Source: Chlorobiota bacterium
GTDB taxonomy: Bacteria > Bacteroidota > Ignavibacteria > Ignavibacteriales > Melioribacteraceae
Direction of reading: 5' to 3'
Assembly: GCA_013151565.1 (NCBI GenBank)
Contig: JAADIB010000380.1
Span: forward strand, 1 to 32,057
DNA length: 32,057 nucleotides
This document shows positions 32,052 through 32,057 of the stretch, one piece after another; the stretch's first letter is position 1, and each line of letters begins with the position of its first letter. A program made the position numbers and the translations under genes. Below the pieces are notes generated by a model that was not told the origin of the DNA, searched no databases, and saw only the letters and a list, made by a program, of their open reading frames with translations.

Positions 32052-32057
32052 CTAATT

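Overview
The window is AT-rich and densely coded, with no rRNA, tRNA, IS element, CRISPR array or phage gene that I could see. It looks like a member of the Bacteroidota/Chlorobi/Ignavibacteria (FCB) group, most likely Ignavibacteria. The reasons are pilin-like genes starting MGQQQLLLI, a PorV/PorQ-family outer-membrane protein, several Sec signal peptides ending in AQ or GQ, weak Shine-Dalgarno sequences, and upstream motifs of the Bacteroidota housekeeping type (TTTG about 19 nt before TAnnTTTG). The assignment is inference; no 16S gene is present.

Left flank (1-8520): a membrane-anchored sensor protein with a cytosolic AlbA_2 (Schlafen-type) domain, cut by the window edge; a PorV/PorQ-family barrel; a secreted TPR protein; a CLC anion transporter with CBS and RCK_C domains; a THEP1-like NTPase; and aspartyl-tRNA synthetase (aspS). 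These are ordinary chromosomal genes.

Centre (8521-25853): the most interesting part, a divergent type IV filament locus with its regulators. Two paralogous pilin-like genes with almost no leader peptide sit behind a very good sigma-54 promoter, and paired CGGTA boxes lie 110-190 bp upstream of it, where an enhancer-binding activator would bind. A strong terminator and a 0.7-kb gap follow. Then comes one closely spaced run: PilC-like platform protein, PilB-like ATPase, PilT-like ATPase with an altered Asp box, a PilM-PilN fusion, a PilO-PilP fusion, a very short secretin, a stand-alone receiver, a 1176-residue hybrid histidine kinase and a receiver-DHp protein without an ATPase domain. Converging on it is a two-gene operon for a soluble hybrid kinase and an NtrC-type sigma-54 activator. 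My reading is that the kinases and the NtrC-type regulator control pilin transcription and perhaps motor activity. The alignment complex PilM/N/O/P appears compressed into two polypeptides. No prepilin peptidase or minor pilin is present in the window.

Right flank (25854-32057): a fold-type II PLP enzyme (serine racemase / threonine or hydroxyaspartate dehydratase type) in an operon with a TetR-family regulator; a membrane-anchored TPR protein divergent from it; a small stand-alone glycogen-binding (CBM48-like) protein; an exported S9 prolyl oligopeptidase-family peptidase; and a class II Fic protein whose promoter is covered by a perfect 18-bp palindrome.
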